Positions 1-11,789 of a stretch of DNA of 64,000 bases are shown here, in pieces. Origin of the DNA: Ectocarpus siliculosus (Eukaryota > Sar > Phaeophyceae > Ectocarpales > Ectocarpaceae); contig FN648111.1 in the NCBI GenBank assembly GCA_000310025.1, forward strand, positions 1-64,000, read 5' to 3'. Below the pieces are notes generated by a model. The model saw nothing but the letters and a program-made list of their open reading frames with translations, ran no database searches and was not told where the DNA came from. Within the stretch, counting starts at the first letter, position 1. Every line of letters starts with the position of its first letter. A program made the translations under genes and the position numbers.

Positions 1-59
1 AACATCATGTCGGAAGCCTGAAACGCGAAAGTTCAACCACTGTTGCACTCTAAAAGTAA

Positions 60-430
60 GACGATTTTTTTTGGTGCATCAGTCCGCGGTCGCCTTTGGA
101 CGTTTTTTTCCGGCGGTCGTTGCGCGCTGCAGCGGGACAGTCTCTAGATCACAGCGCCCCTGTCGCGAGCTCCAAACTCCAAAGGCGAGTAGGGTTACAG
201 CACGGTGAATGCACGCAACAATTAAGTCATTGAGTTAGACGTTGCGGTGCGGTTAATTGGTTTTAGTTGTTTTAATGGTGTTTGAACATTTTTTTCGGCC
301 GTCTTCGTCCACGCGGGCGTGCCAATCTTACGATCACAGCGCCCCTGTCGCGGGCTCGAGACTCCAAGGGCGAGCCGAGTTACAGCACCGTGATGTGCGA
401 CTAAATCTCCTGCATCCGGGCGCTTCTACG
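60..430. repeat. Diverged tandem duplication of about 195 bp
   Basis: Two related segments lie head to tail at about 60-230 and 260-425. Both carry a T-run, then a GC-rich stretch, then the shared core gatcacagcgcccctgtcgcg, followed by related sequence ending in gttacagcac. The copies differ by many substitutions and small indels, so the duplication is old. No coding function is visible. The block sits just outside the LTR element and is not part of it. Confidence 0.7.
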
Positions 431-560
431 CGAGGGACTGTCACTCTATAGAACGCAGCCCATTGGACAAGATTTCGGACAACCCCCCGCGTGGTCTTTA
501 CTGCATAATGTACATGTACAGCAGGAGATGTTGACAGACTGCTGTCCGTATGTGGCATGT

Positions 561-885
561 TGTTAGATATACTCGCAGCAGTATCTGGTCGTGAGGATCC
601 CAGGGGGATACGTGTTGGGAATTTCGTGTGTTGCAGGGTACCATCGGTGCAGTCACGGGGACCCTTTTGGCGCGGTTGGTGCGATGAAGCTTGCGTGCGT
701 GCTGCGCTCACTTCTTCCTCTCTCTCTCCACCACCACCACCGTCTCTCTCCAATCAAGTTTCCTTCTCCCACTCTCTCTCCAACTCTCTCTCAATCTCTC
801 TCTCTCGGCCTAACACGGCCGACTACCCAGTGCCCCAAGTAACGTCCAGAACGTGCTTGCTGCACCCCGCGTAGTTTACCTTTCA
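561..885 (+). repeat. 5' LTR of the copia element
   Basis: Begins tgttagatata and ends tttca. It contains a CT-rich tract (about 715-810) like those of many LTRs. Short open frames across it come from this tract and are not genes. It is paired with the copy at 7175-7499. Confidence 0.93.
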
Positions 886-980
886 CACTAGTGCGATATC
901 ACGGTATCTGCGCGCGGGCGTAGCCATCCGGGGGTTGTGCAGTCACGTGCAATCGGTAGACTCCCACAACACCAAACATC

Positions 981-2860
981 ATGGAGGACATCGACCTCTC
1001 CGCCCTCAGCGGGGAAGAGCTACAACAAAAAGTGGAGGAGATCGTCCAGCAACGAGTGCAAGCCGAACTCGAAGCCAACAGGATCAACGAGGGTGAAGTC
1101 ACCATTGCCCAACCACCAGCCGGCAACCCAGCCACTCCAACCGGCAACCCAGTCCCACCTACTGGCAACCAACCATCACCCTCCAGCCAGGGTACACCAG
1201 CCACATTCAACGACCCCAGCAGCGTCGCACACATCGTGGCGCAAGCGGCCAAGGCGACAGCTGAGGCCATCGCTCAACAACAGGGCTTTGCCCGCTCAGG
1301 CACGTTACGTGTCAATCCAGGCTCAGAAATCGAACCTTGGCTTGGTAATGTAAAGAAGGAGCAGGACTTGTACATTATGTTTGATATTTTTCGTGGTAAA
1401 ATGATTTCATATTTTCAGGAGGAGGGTGTGCATGATGCGTTGGAACTGGAGGTCGAGGTCAAGGTCGGGAAGAGGGGTGTGAATGTAGGAGACCTTCGGA
1501 GACTTTTTGGAAATGAAGTGGTCTTTCAAACTGTGGAATATCCTCATAAGCAAGGTTATGTATCCCCCGATTCAGAGCTTGATTCTGGCGTGTGAGAGTC
1601 CCCAAAAGGGCTGGAAAATAGTGACCGAGTTCTATCAGGAGAAAAAGCAGTCAGAAAAGTCGAGGTTGGAGCAGGACTGGAAGGAGTTGGAGATGAAAGA
1701 GTCCGAGAGCCCACAGGATTACATTGCCCGCTCAGAGGCCCTTCGCCTGCGTCTCGCATCTGTAGGCACGATTAAGGATGAAACAGATGCCAACAAAGAA
1801 ATTGCTCGTGGCCTTCCCTCTTCGTTGTATGCCGTGCAAAAAGGAATACTGCTTGCCCATGATGTCCTGACGTTGCGTACCCTTGAGACTGTGGTAAGGG
1901 ACGCCCACGTGGAGATGGAGCGCGAGAGGAGCAAGGGGGAGAGGCGCGAGGTGGAGCTCGCTCTCGCCGCATCCGGCATGGGCCGGCGCGGCGGGGGCAG
2001 TGGGGGGGCATCCTGGGGTCAAGACGGCGGTCAGGCAGCAGCTGGCGGCCAAAATCGTGACGGAGAGAAGAAAAATAGTGACTTGTTCAACGACGACCCT
2101 GGCGGATTTTGCCGCTACCACCAGTCCGAGCTTCACACCAACGAGCAGTGTCGTCTCCAGCAGCAACTGCGGCGTGCGCGTTCGAGAGAGGGCGCCGAGG
2201 AACGTCGCTCGGGCGGCGGCAGCCGCGGTGGCGGCGGTAGCCAGCGAGGGGGTAGACCGCCCCCGGGACCCGGCCGCGGTGGCGGGCGATGGGTGAGGAT
2301 AGAGCAGCAGCACCACACCGGTCATGGTGGCGGTGGCTGGAGCCAAGCCTCACCTCCCCCGCGACCTCTTCGTGGACGTGGGCCTGGTGGTCGTCTGGGG
2401 CGTCACCCGGGGGGTCGTGGGCCCGCGGGACGCCACAGCAGCGACGGGCGTGCCGAGAGAGATCGGGCAGGGAGAGGCCCGGGGCACGCGCGTTCTGGCC
2501 ACGGAAGAGAGCAGGCGTACGTTGTGTACTACGCCCACGATGATGGTGGCTACTACGAAGATTACGGCGACTACGACGAAGGCTACTCCTACGACGACGG
2601 CTACCACGACGCCGGGTACGCCCACTACGCCGGCGGCGGGGACAGCTACAGCTACTCCTCCGGGTACGAAGACAGCCGTTCATCTGACGGCGGGATCCAC
2701 TACGTCTACTACCCTCCCGCCGGTCAAGATTCATCATCCGAGCAGCCACGTCAGCCCCCCCCCGCGGGCAGCAGCAGCACCGCTTCCTCCTCGTCCTCTG
2801 CCCCTTCTCCTGGCGCGCCTCCATCTTCGGGCTACCTCCACCTCTGCACGGCACAATCGG
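981..2860 (+). CDS. gag region of the copia element
   Basis: The N-terminal part has a helical, charged start followed by a Pro/Thr/Asn-rich linker. A UBN2/retrotrans_gag-like helical domain follows (about 1600-1960). A small zinc-binding cluster of the form C-x2-H-x4-H-x4-C lies near 2107-2150. The next part is Gly/Arg-rich (about 2200-2500), then a striking Tyr/Asp/Gly-rich stretch (about 2515-2700), then a Ser/Pro-rich linker. Fossil element part; boundaries are approximate. Confidence 0.75.
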
Positions 2861-2979
2861 TGCCCCTAGGCAAGTCTCACCCCGAAGATTTTTTTGGTAG
2901 GATAGGAGTGACGATTGGAGTTGAGTCTGCTGCGTCTGCTTCGTCTTTGCTGAGTGTGGAATCTAGTGAGGGGCCGCCT

Positions 2980-4720
2980 GGTAGCGAGAGATGGGTAGCT
3001 GATTCAGGTGCAAGCAACAGTTTTACCAACAGTAGTCTACACATGTACGATCTGCAGGAGATCCCCGCCAATAGGAAGTATGTCGTCGTAGGTGATGGTC
3101 GACTGCTAGAAGTGCAAGCTATCGGTAGCATCAACCTTAGTTTCTTTCAGGAGGATGAGAACTGTGAAAAAACGACGATGTGTGTTAAGCTGACTGACGT
3201 GTCTGTAGTAGAGAACCTGAGCTTCAATTTGTTTTCAACGCATGCAGTTTCTCGAAAGCAACAAATCCTGCACGACGAGCGTGGTGCAACCCTCCAAAAT
3301 GGACTGCTATTTGCTAGAGAGGAAAAAGCGTCTGCAGCATATGCCATGCGGTTACCATACGACCCATCTGCAACTATAGTAGACTCTTCTGCTTTTGCCT
3401 GCATTCGTTACTGCCCCCGATTCCGCCCCCGCCATTGGCTCCACGCGTTCCCCTTCCCAAAAAGGGGGCTCCGCGGAATCATTGGTGTCCGTGTTGCGTT
3501 TCCCTCCGGCTCTGCTAGCGTAGTACCTTCTTCGGCGTCCGAGTTTGTTTGTGTGGGTACTTTTCCGGGTATGGATCTTGGAGACACGAGTGTGCTCACC
3601 GACGAGCAGCTCATGCATGGCTATGATGACACCCCGTATCAAGAGTTTTTCCCCGCGTTTATCCCTGAGACTGATGCTGCGAATGTAGCTGCTGTTTTGG
3701 ATAGCATTGATGGGGGTGCTGATTTTGACTTGGGTGCGGCCGCGCTTGGCCCTGGTGTGTCCCCGTTTGCTCTTGGTTCGACTGAAAAGTCCGTTGATAT
3801 CAACCGCTTCCACCGCTCCCTTGCCCACGCTTGCGAGCCCCTTTTGAGAGAAACCGCCCAGCAGAGAGGCATCGTGCTCACCGGCAAGCTGGAACCGTGC
3901 ACGGACTGCATGAAGGCGAAGGGCAGGCGAGGGTCGGTGCCGCGGGGGCCGGGAGCGCGGGCGTCCAAGCCACTCGGGCGTGTTCACCTGGACTTGTGTG
4001 GACCGCTGGTGCCTTCCCTGGGCGGAAATCTCTACCTGTTCGTCGCCGTCGACAGCGCCTCGCGGTGGAACAAGGTCTACGGTCTCCGGCGGAAGTCCGA
4101 CGCGCTGGCGGCAACGAAAAGGCTGCTGGCGGACGTGGGGCGGTACGACCTCGGGCGCATCGAGTGTTTCCGCGTCGACAACGGCACCGAGTGGACCCGT
4201 GGCGACTTCCGGCAATTCTGCGACGACAACGGCATCGGCGTCGAGTTCACCCCGCCTGGCACTCCGAAGTACAACGGCGTCGTCGAGAGCGCCATCTGGC
4301 GGATTATGAAGGCCGGCATGGCCGCCCGCCGCAGCGCTGGCCGTGTGTTCAACGTCGACTTCGCCTCCATCCCCGGCCTCGACGAGCGCGGTGATCGTCT
4401 TTGGATGGAATCGGCGAAGTGGGCCGCCGACGCTCTTAACCAGTCGGCGACCAAGGCCAACCCCGGGCGGCGCTCGCCGCACGAGATGTTCACCGGCGAG
4501 CAAGGGCCGTTCCGCGTGCTGCCGTTCTTCCAGCCCGGCTTCATGCGCGAGGATCGCCGCACCAAGCTCGACGACCAGGCCACCCTCTGCTTCTACCTGA
4601 ACGGCGGCGACAACCACCCGAGCGGCACCGTCAAGGTCCTCAAGGCGTCCACCGGTCGCGTCGTCTACACCAACAACGTGTCGTGGGTGACGTCGGCGCC
4701 AGCCGGCGAGGGGGGTTCCG
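2980..4720 (+). CDS. Protease and integrase region of the copia element
   Basis: A retropepsin-type active site, WVADSGAS, lies near 2992-3015. A GAG-pre-integrase zinc finger follows: an H-x3-H pair near 3810-3830 and CTDC near 3898-3910. The integrase catalytic core begins with HLDLCGP near 3983 and continues with a VDNGTEW block near 4174 and a YNGVVE block near 4270. These supply the D, D and E of the DDE triad. A Pro/Ser-rich low-complexity linker (about 4730-5000) separates this from the reverse transcriptase part. Confidence 0.9.
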
Positions 4721-5519
4721 CTGGTATCACCGCTGCACCGACACCCCCCCCGTTCACGCCGCCGGTCGTCTCGATCAACTTTGGCCCAGCACCGACGCCT
4801 TCACCTGCCGCAACGCCGCCGCCAGCGACCACGCCGCCGTCCGCTCCCACGCCTTCACAGCCGCCCTCTGCCACTTCGCCGCCACCGTCGGCGACCCCCA
4901 CCCCTGGCCAGCCGTCTTCTGCCTCTTCGCCGTCACCGTTGGCGACCCTCGATCCAGACCAGCCGCCGCCGCCGGACCCCGCGATGCCCCCGCTTACGGC
5001 TCACGCCATGCGGCAGCTTCGCCCGGGTACAAAGGCCGAGGGTATGATAGACCCGCGGCTGCCAAGCCGAACGAGATCGGGCACGAGGCACAGCACAGGA
5101 CTCATCTCGATGCTAGACAAGAACACTATGGTGTCGATGCTGGAGGCTCGGAGCGCGGTGGATGAGGAGCGCAGGGAGCTGGGGGGGGCGGAGGCCGGAG
5201 AGCCGGGGGGAGCGGGGGCCGGAGAACAGGCGGGAGCACTCGCAGCGGTGGACCCGGGGGCTGGAGGAGCGGGCTTTCCACTCGCATTTGCCACGCTCCT
5301 CGCCAACCGGGAAGACATCGACGCCACGCTGCGAGACCAGCGCCCGCCGGAGCAACGCCCTGACCTTCCTCACTGCCAGGCCAGCGACCTTCGTGTCCCC
5401 AAGAGCTACAAAGAGGCCATGGCGTCGGAGCACCGGCACCTTTGGAGCGACTCTATGCAAAGGGAGTTTTATGGCTTGTTGGAAGCAGGGACTTTTACTT
5501 CGGCGAAGTAGCAACTAGT

Positions 5520-6250
5520 GGAGAACGCAATTAACGCTAAGTGGGTATTCGATTGGAAGGCAGATGAATTTGGATGGCCCACTAAGGTGAAGTCGAGACT
5601 TGTAGCGAGAGGTGATATGCAGAGAGAGTACATTGACTTTGGAGAGCTGTACGCGCCTACCGTTTCTGTTCCGTGTGTTAGGATGTTGGCTGCGTTGGCG
5701 TGCGAGTTGAACCTCGAATTGTGTCATTTCGATATTGAGCAAGCTTTTGTGCGCTCGGAGTTGGAGGAAGACGTGTACATGCGTTTGCCACAGGGATGTG
5801 GAGCTCTATCTGGAATGATTGTAACACTAGGCAAGAGTCTGTATGGCTTGAGACAGGCATCTAGGCAGTGGCATGCAATGCTGAAGAGGTGTTTAGTGGC
5901 GTTAGGTTTTGAGCAGTGCATGGCCGATGCTTGTGTGTTTCGTTTGATTGAGGATGGATGTGTTGTTTTGATTTTGGTAGTACATGTAGATGATATTTTT
6001 GCTGTGGGAGAGAGGAAGAGATGTGACAAGTTTGGCGCCGACCTTAACAAGTCCGTGCCAGTGAAGAACCTGGGAGAGTTGAGATGGTATTCTGGGTGCT
6101 TTTTCGAGAGGAACAAGGAGACCGGAAGGTTGACCATTTCTCAGCAGACTTTCACGGACGAGCTAGCTGCAGAATATGGAGTAGTGGGAGGTAAGAGCGT
6201 TCCGATGTCTTCGGGGGTCAAGCTTTCTGATTTTGATGCGGATGAGGTGG
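5520..6250 (+). CDS. Reverse transcriptase region of the copia element
   Basis: Copia-type RVT_2 domain. Visible landmarks are KSRLVARGDMQ near 5590, the FDIEQAF block near 5730, the SLYGLRQASRQW block near 5837 and the catalytic VHVDDIFAVG (the YVDD-equivalent) near 5983. Order and spacing are normal for Ty1/copia. Fossil element part. Confidence 0.92.
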
Positions 6251-6259
6251 CGACAGACT

Positions 6260-6933
6260 TTCCGTTTCGTGAGCTGGTAGGATCGTTGATGTGGCTGGCG
6301 ACTCAAACTAGGCCAGACATTGCGAATGCTGTAAGGGCAGTAGCTAGGTATTGCGCATCTCCGAAGCTGGTACACTGGAATGCAGCGATGGATATTTTAG
6401 GCTATGCGAGGAGGACGAGTCACTTTGGTATTTCGTTTCAGAGGGGTACAGTAGAAGGATTCAGCTTGCAGGGGTACGCTGATGCGGACTTTGCAAGCAA
6501 GGCAGCAGACCGTAGGTCGGTATCAGGGGGAATCGTGACGTGTGGAGGAGGCGCTGTGTCTTGGTTTTCCAGAACGCAAAAGTGCGTCACGCTTTCGACG
6601 ACAGAAGCAGAGTACGTCGCGCTTGGTGACATAGTGAAGGAGATTTTGTTTTTGAGGCAGATTTGGCGTTTCATGTTGCCGCAGGTCGGCATGCCGTGTA
6701 TCCCCGTCTTCGAGGACAACCAGGGGGCGATTCAACTAGCGCAGAACCCCATCTCAAACTCGAACTCGAAGCACATAGATGTAAGGCACCATTTTCTCAG
6801 GGAACTGGTGGAGAGGAAGGAAAATTCGGTGATCCACGTGCCGTCTCCGTACCAGCGTGCAGATTTTCTCACGAAGAGCTTGCCGAAGGACGCTTTCGAG
6901 TCTCACCGTGATTTTGCAATGAATTTGGCATGA
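6260..6933 (+). CDS. RNase H region of the copia element
   Basis: The connection region has the LMWLATQTRPDIANAV block (about 6287-6335). It is followed by the RNase H-like domain with GYADADFASK (about 6475-6505), a STTEAEYVAL block near 6595 and an ADFLTKSL tail near 6860. All are typical of the C-terminus of copia polyproteins. The end lies about 240 bp before the 3' LTR. Confidence 0.9.
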
Positions 6934-7174
6934 ACATTTTATTGTTTTTCTGATGGGTTGTGTTTTGGTTTTGTCTTGTTTCCCGTTTTCTTTCATTTCC
7001 CGCGCCAAGTATTTGTTACGCGCGATGCAGTATTCATGTTCCTTTGAATTGTTTTTCCCTCTTATGTTATTCTGGTCGAGTCTTGATGGCATATGTTCTT
7101 GGAGAGATGTATTTTGGTTGAGATATCGAGTGTTCGCGAAGTTTTCAGTGAGTAACTGTTGCGAGCAGGGGGGA

Positions 7175-7499
7175 TGTTAGATATACTCGCAGCAGTATCT
7201 GGTCGTGAGGATCCCAGGGGGATACGTGTTGGGAATTTCGTGTGTTGCAGGGTACCATCGGTGCAGTCACGGGGACCCTTTTGGCGTGGTTGGTGCGATG
7301 AAGCTTGCGTGCGTGCTGCGCTCACTTCTTCCTCTCTCTCTCCACCACCACCACCGTCTCTCTCCAATCAAGTTTCCTTCTCCCACTCTCTCTCCAACTC
7401 TCTCTCAATCTCTCTCTCTCGGCCTAACACGGCCGACTACCCAGTGCCCCAAGTAACGTCCAGAACGTGCTTGCTGCACCCCGCGTAGTTTACCTTTCA
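7175..7499 (+). repeat. 3' LTR of the copia element
   Basis: Nearly identical to 561-885. The boundary is set by the divergence of flanking sequence and by the CATGT target duplication immediately after it. The 3' LTR is preceded by the short purine run gcgaGCAGGGGGGA, which fits a polypurine tract. Confidence 0.93.
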
Positions 7500-7504
7500 C
7501 ATGT

Positions 7505-8443
7505 GTTGTAGGTGGTGCCCCCACGCTGCATGCATGCATGCTGTCGCCTTCTCAAGCGTTAAGAAACGCAAACTGAAGTAATTACTTCCAAGTCCTCACG
7601 TAGGTGTGCATCGTGTATCCTCATGACGGAAACGTATATATGCCTAAAATACACACCCTGCAAGTGCAAGAGTGCTGTAGGAAGGAATCCACAGGGTGCG
7701 TTTCTTTTTATATTGTTGTTGTGGTACGCCACAGGTTCTGCTTGTGCTTCGAGTTTCTCGAACACATAATATCGCTGCTTGTCTTTCATTGGCGAACGGC
7801 AGGATCAATTTTTAGTCATACTGTATCACATTTCGTGGATACCACACCGTTCTGTGTTGAGGAATTGGACACGGTTGTTTGTTTATTGATTGTTGTGGTA
7901 CGCCACAGCGTGTGCTTTGAGCTTGATGAGTTCGGACATACATGCATGCATGCACATCACGCGAAAAATTGCTCCTTCACGGACCCGCAAGTTTGTCTTC
8001 TGTATTAATACTGTCAGCGATGCTGCAGTAGTATTGAAGGTAGGTGCTGCTGTATATCACCATCATATACAGGTGAACCTCGTTTCCAGCTTCGTGCCCT
8101 TGGTATGCTGTACCAGTTTTCACCCACCACCCTTCCTTTCAGCGTAATGCTGAGCTGAAGGCGCCGGCGCCTGGCACCGGCGCCTGGAGACCTTGTATAT
8201 ACAACATGATAGGTCCTGTATGTATCGTCCCCGCTTGAAAGGACACTCAGTCATGCTAGTTCTTAAAAAAAGTGTCAAGAAAGCGGGTAAATGTCCTTAA
8301 TTAAATTCCCATCCCCGGGATCGATGGGGGCGTGCTATTCGTCTTAAAACGCGCCTAGGGCAAGGGTGTTACTGGGGCAAAGGGGGAAAGTCAGCAAGCT
8401 TACGGGCAAGCCGTGACAAGATCCACGTGTAGACGAAAGGAAA
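7505..8443. other. No gene recognised; small repeats
   Basis: No open frame with convincing coding character. A 19-bp direct repeat, ttgttgtggtacgccacag, occurs at 7716-7734 and 7890-7908 inside a broader diverged duplication that includes gcttgtgcttcgag-like sequence. There are alternating catgcatgcatgc runs near 7530 and 7945 and a GGCGCCGGCGCC palindrome near 8161. Confidence 0.5.
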
Positions 8444-8664
8444 TACCGTATATGACACAAGATAACTCACCCCCTGGACCGATTTTCAAAGCTCGATTAC
8501 TCCACGACGAAGAGGATGCATAAATGAAACAATACGTTTTCGAACAGCTCTCGACGAGACGGTTCCAACGCCGCCGTTTTCGGCGCTGTGACTCTTCCTG
8601 TTGTTGAGAAATCGAGCTTTGAAAATCGGCCAAGGGGGTGTGTTATCTTGTGTCATACACGGTA
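8444..8664. mobile_element. MITE copy 1, TA-flanked, with long terminal inverted repeats
   Basis: The ends are inverted repeats: taccgtatatgacacaag at the left and its complement, with one mismatch, at the right. Inner inverted arms (gattttcaaagctcga / tcgagctttgaaaatc) extend the structure. The outer TA dinucleotides fit a TA target duplication, as in Tc1/mariner-type elements. A second copy of the same 221-bp length lies at 34068-34288 with only a few differences. No transposase is encoded, so this is a non-autonomous element. It ends about 80 bp before the open frame at 8747. Confidence 0.88.
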
Positions 8665-8746
8665 TGCCTTACGGGCGCGATGTCTTGCGTATACCACGAT
8701 TCACTTGATAACGTGTCTCCTGCACTGATTTCCCCATTTTCCTCTG

Positions 8747-9358
8747 ATGGTGGCAGGAAATACACCTCCTTCGGGCATACCGCCTCTCGTCCCGCGATCT
8801 TCGGCCATGAATACTCACGTCACCGCCGACAGACCAAGCGGTAGCAGTAGACCGTCTGCAAACAACGCCAACATGGCGCAGAGCGTCAACAATCACCCGC
8901 ATGCATGCATCTCGTCGCCTAGCGGCCGCTTGGCTTCAAGCAGCTCTACGGCTGGATCGGTGTGTTCTGCACCAGATGGAAGCCGCTTGGCTTCAAGCAG
9001 CTCTACGGCTGGATCGGTGTGTTCTGCACCAGATGGAAGTGGTGCCGTTGATGACCAACCACGTGAGGTCTTGTCGGAGGCGGAAAAGGCTGAGGTTCTA
9101 AGCCGTGCCGTCTCGACGCACGTGCGGGCAGAAATCTGTCCGGCCGTGACCGACTTCATGCGCACGAAAGCTTTCGAGGCCGCTCTTGGAGACGCTTTCG
9201 GGTCCAAGAAGTTCGAGACTGCCGTCTCTGCGTTCTGCAGGTCGGCTCTGGGGTCGATGACCAGGGCGCACAAGACGGAGATCCGAAACGAAACCGCTGC
9301 CCACGCCGCCACCGTGTACGGGGAGAGCATCCAGCCGCAGCTCTTAGGGGCGACGCAG
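8747..9358 (+). CDS. Exon of an unrecognised host protein with a Ser-rich tandem repeat
   Basis: An open frame starts at ATG 8747 (another ATG is at 8807) and runs to a strong donor, gacgcag|gtgcgtg, after 9358 in phase 0. The first 55 residues are Ser/Pro/Asn-rich. Then come two exact-looking 19-residue units of Ser/Ala/Gly-rich sequence (8927-9040). A charged, helix-forming half follows, with repeated Ala/Glu/Lys patterns and a SEAEKAEVLSRAV start. No family is recognised. The next plausible exon in the same phase begins at 11790. The frame lies just downstream of a MITE, which may have inserted into its 5' region. Confidence 0.5.
8927..9040 (+). repeat. Two tandem 57-bp units inside an open frame
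   Basis: The unit cgcttggcttcaagcagc... is present twice with a period of 57 bp (8927 and 8984). It encodes two copies of RLASSSSTAGSVCSAPDGS. The in-frame length and near-identity point to a recent replication-slippage duplication. Confidence 0.9.
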
Positions 9359-11789
9359 GTGCGTGCGGGATGACTCTATTATTTACGGTTGTTGGTGACG
9401 GGGTTTGGTCACCGCCGTTCGATACGAATGTGCGAGAGTCTCTCAAGATCTGTGGTGTCGAATGCTCGGTTTGGGTGTCAAGCGTCAACGAGAGCCGGCC
9501 GGCCTTGCAGGTTTCTCTCGGTAAATGTGAATGCTGTAGGTTGGTGCAATCAGTTTTGAGCTTTGGGTGAAAAAGCAATACCAACGGGGTTCATCTATCG
9601 AGGCTCGATGTAGGTGTTGCAGATCTTCTATGACAAACCGAAGGAATCGGCTGGATGTTTGGTTCCGAACAGTCTGCCTTGAGTGCATGTCGCCATCGAA
9701 GTTGTATGGTGGGAGTCTGCAATGCTGTTTCGCGTACATGTAGGACTTGGGATCCAAGGCCGCTTGGTCTGAGCAATTGAAATGAGCAGATGTTAGACGA
9801 GTCTTGTGCGCTACAACAAGCAAGGACCAATCTGGTGGGTTGTGGCAAGATTGCAGCAATCATCAGCTCCAACCAAGACAACCCCGTTAGGCGCCCTTAC
9901 GGCTAGTATCGACCACGTTTCTTAGTGAACCTCTCACCTCCTTCGCGCGGCCATGGTTTAGGGGTTAACCCAACCCTATGGAAACGGTCCAAGCCGTCCG
10001 GTAGCAAAATGGCAAGTTGTAGCCGGGAAAGGGAAGGGAAGGCCCATCGAACACCTTGCTGGTATATTTGACCTCTAACACCTATTGTGCTTGTTCAACA
10101 ACGACTCGTTGCAGAAGGTGCCTCAAATCTAGCGGCCATGGACCCTACTGCTGTATATTTTTGCTTTTTTTTTTTTGCTAGAGGTCTGCCGCATGCATGC
10201 TTACAGCAATATCTGCAATCGTCTCCTCGATAAACCAGAAGAGGTTTGCCGCCCCCGTAGTGCGGCCGTGATTGTGCTGGAGTTTAGATTCGTTGATACT
10301 TGGTCGGAACCGGACCAGCACCCTCGAAGAGGATGTCCACGTCAACGCGGCAATACTATCGCCATGGGCATGGTACGCGCCAACATTGTTGCCTATACAA
10401 GTAGCACTCTGTGGAGCACTTTGAGCCCATGCTGCTGACAATGACAAACGTACGGGGCTACAAACTCCCAACCTAGAAGCCAATCGTCAAGAGATTCATG
10501 TTGGAAATATTCCTCCCAATGCATTTGTGTCGCGGCAACTGGCGAATGCCCCGATAGTCAGGTTCAGGTATCCATCCGTACGGTGAGGTGGTTGAAGACA
10601 AGGGCAAGCCATCGAGGTGCCACACAGTTGACTTGTTGTTGTTTCATCAACTATCTCATCGGGGGTATGCCGGATATTTTGATATCCTCCACACACTCTA
10701 TTGACATGGAAGGCAGAAGTCTTTGCTGGTGTGATGCACAGGAACCCCGTTTTTTCTGCCGTGTGCTACAAGCAGTACTACTGCTGGTCCTCAGCAGCGA
10801 GAACACGATCTCATTCCACGAACACGATCTCATTCCACGGTCCCCGCTCTCTTTACTCTCCCCTCCCTCTACGCATTTGCAAACGCCAGGCGATTGGGTG
10901 CGCGGCAACGTCGCTTGAGAACATTGCGGTTAAGGAGGTCAGCAGTCGGAGGGCCCTCGTGAACAGCGTCGAAAAACTCTGCGAGGTATTGTGCAGAGTG
11001 CCCAAAGGAGAAAGCTCGGTGTGCCGCGTGCGAAGTCTTGCGACTACATACTACAATTTCGGGGGGAAAATATCAACGAGAACGGCATATTTCTGGACTC
11101 ACCATTTCCGACGTTGTTGCTTCTGCTCTGATGAGGGACCGGCGAACTTGTGTTACATGCTGACGTGGTAAATTTTGTGCACGACGTCTCTCCGACTCTG
11201 TTTGGGGCACTTTGTTGGCATTGAGGGCATGTAAGGCAATATGAACGCGACAAAGTCGTTTTTCGTTGTGTAGCAACCAAACCTTTGGTTCCAAAGTCAC
11301 ATCGCTGACCCAAAAACAGGATTGATTTCTTAACCAGTATGCTCAACTCCTCTCATATGTAAAAACGTCCCATTTTCCATGTCAACCTCTATGACCCACT
11401 GTTGCCGCTTCTTGCAAAGCTATTTCAGACTCTTCCATTTCCTGGAGGTAACTGATTTTCGTGAACGATAGCTTTGGCATTGTACGATAGGAGCAAGCTT
11501 TCACTTTGTTTCTTAGCTGTATTTCTCATATCCGTAGTTTCGATACAGTCGCCGGCCGCTGCGTATTTTTCAGTGTCCGTGCACGCACCGAAACCGGTGT
11601 ACGATTTGGCGATACCATCCAGTATGCTGAACGTCCCCCATTGGTCCTCCAGTCCGTCCCCAAGGGAACCTTGTTTCCAGTGCGCGGCATCGATCCAGTA
11701 CACACTTGCCCTCGACTAATATTTCTGTTCATATTTTTCGAACCGTGATGAATCAACGCATCGACAACACATGACGTGAACTGTCGCAG
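9359..11789. other. Long stretch without a recognised gene, probably intron
   Basis: It lies between a phase-0 donor at 9358 and a phase-0 acceptor at 11789. Open frames on both strands are short and show no family motif. The minus strand around 10180-10700 has two medium open frames that could be remnants of a mobile-element protein, but no motif supports this. A 19-bp tandem pair (gaacacgatctcattccac) is at about 10800-10838, and a T-run is near 10165. Confidence 0.4.

Larger units (their letters stand above)
556..7504 (+). mobile_element. Ty1/copia LTR retrotransposon, recent insertion
   Basis: Two near-identical 325-bp direct repeats with TG...CA ends (561-885 and 7175-7499) enclose about 6.3 kb. 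The flanks carry the 5-bp target duplication CATGT (556-560 and 7500-7504). The parts run gag, protease, integrase, reverse transcriptase, RNase H, which is the copia (Pseudoviridae) order with integrase before reverse transcriptase. The LTRs show about one difference over 325 bp, so the insertion is young. The element looks nearly whole, with roughly two interruptions of the coding region; whether these are damage or frame usage of the kind some families employ cannot be told here. Stramenopile copia lineages are the likely relatives. Confidence 0.93.

Noticed and set aside
334-874. Open frames over the LTRs (also 7062-7488)
   Set aside because: They arise from the CT-rich LTR sequence and occur in both LTR copies; no coding role.
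3352-4617. 421-residue minus-strand open frame
   Set aside because: It is the shadow of the integrase region of the copia element; high GC suppresses stops on the opposite strand.
8400-8633. Minus-strand frame within the MITE (also 33847-34257)
   Set aside because: It is carried by the MITE inverted repeats. Its conservation reflects recent common origin, not protein function.
10180-10700. Minus-strand frames considered as a decayed transposase
   Set aside because: Some protein-like runs exist, but no catalytic motif or element ends could be seen.
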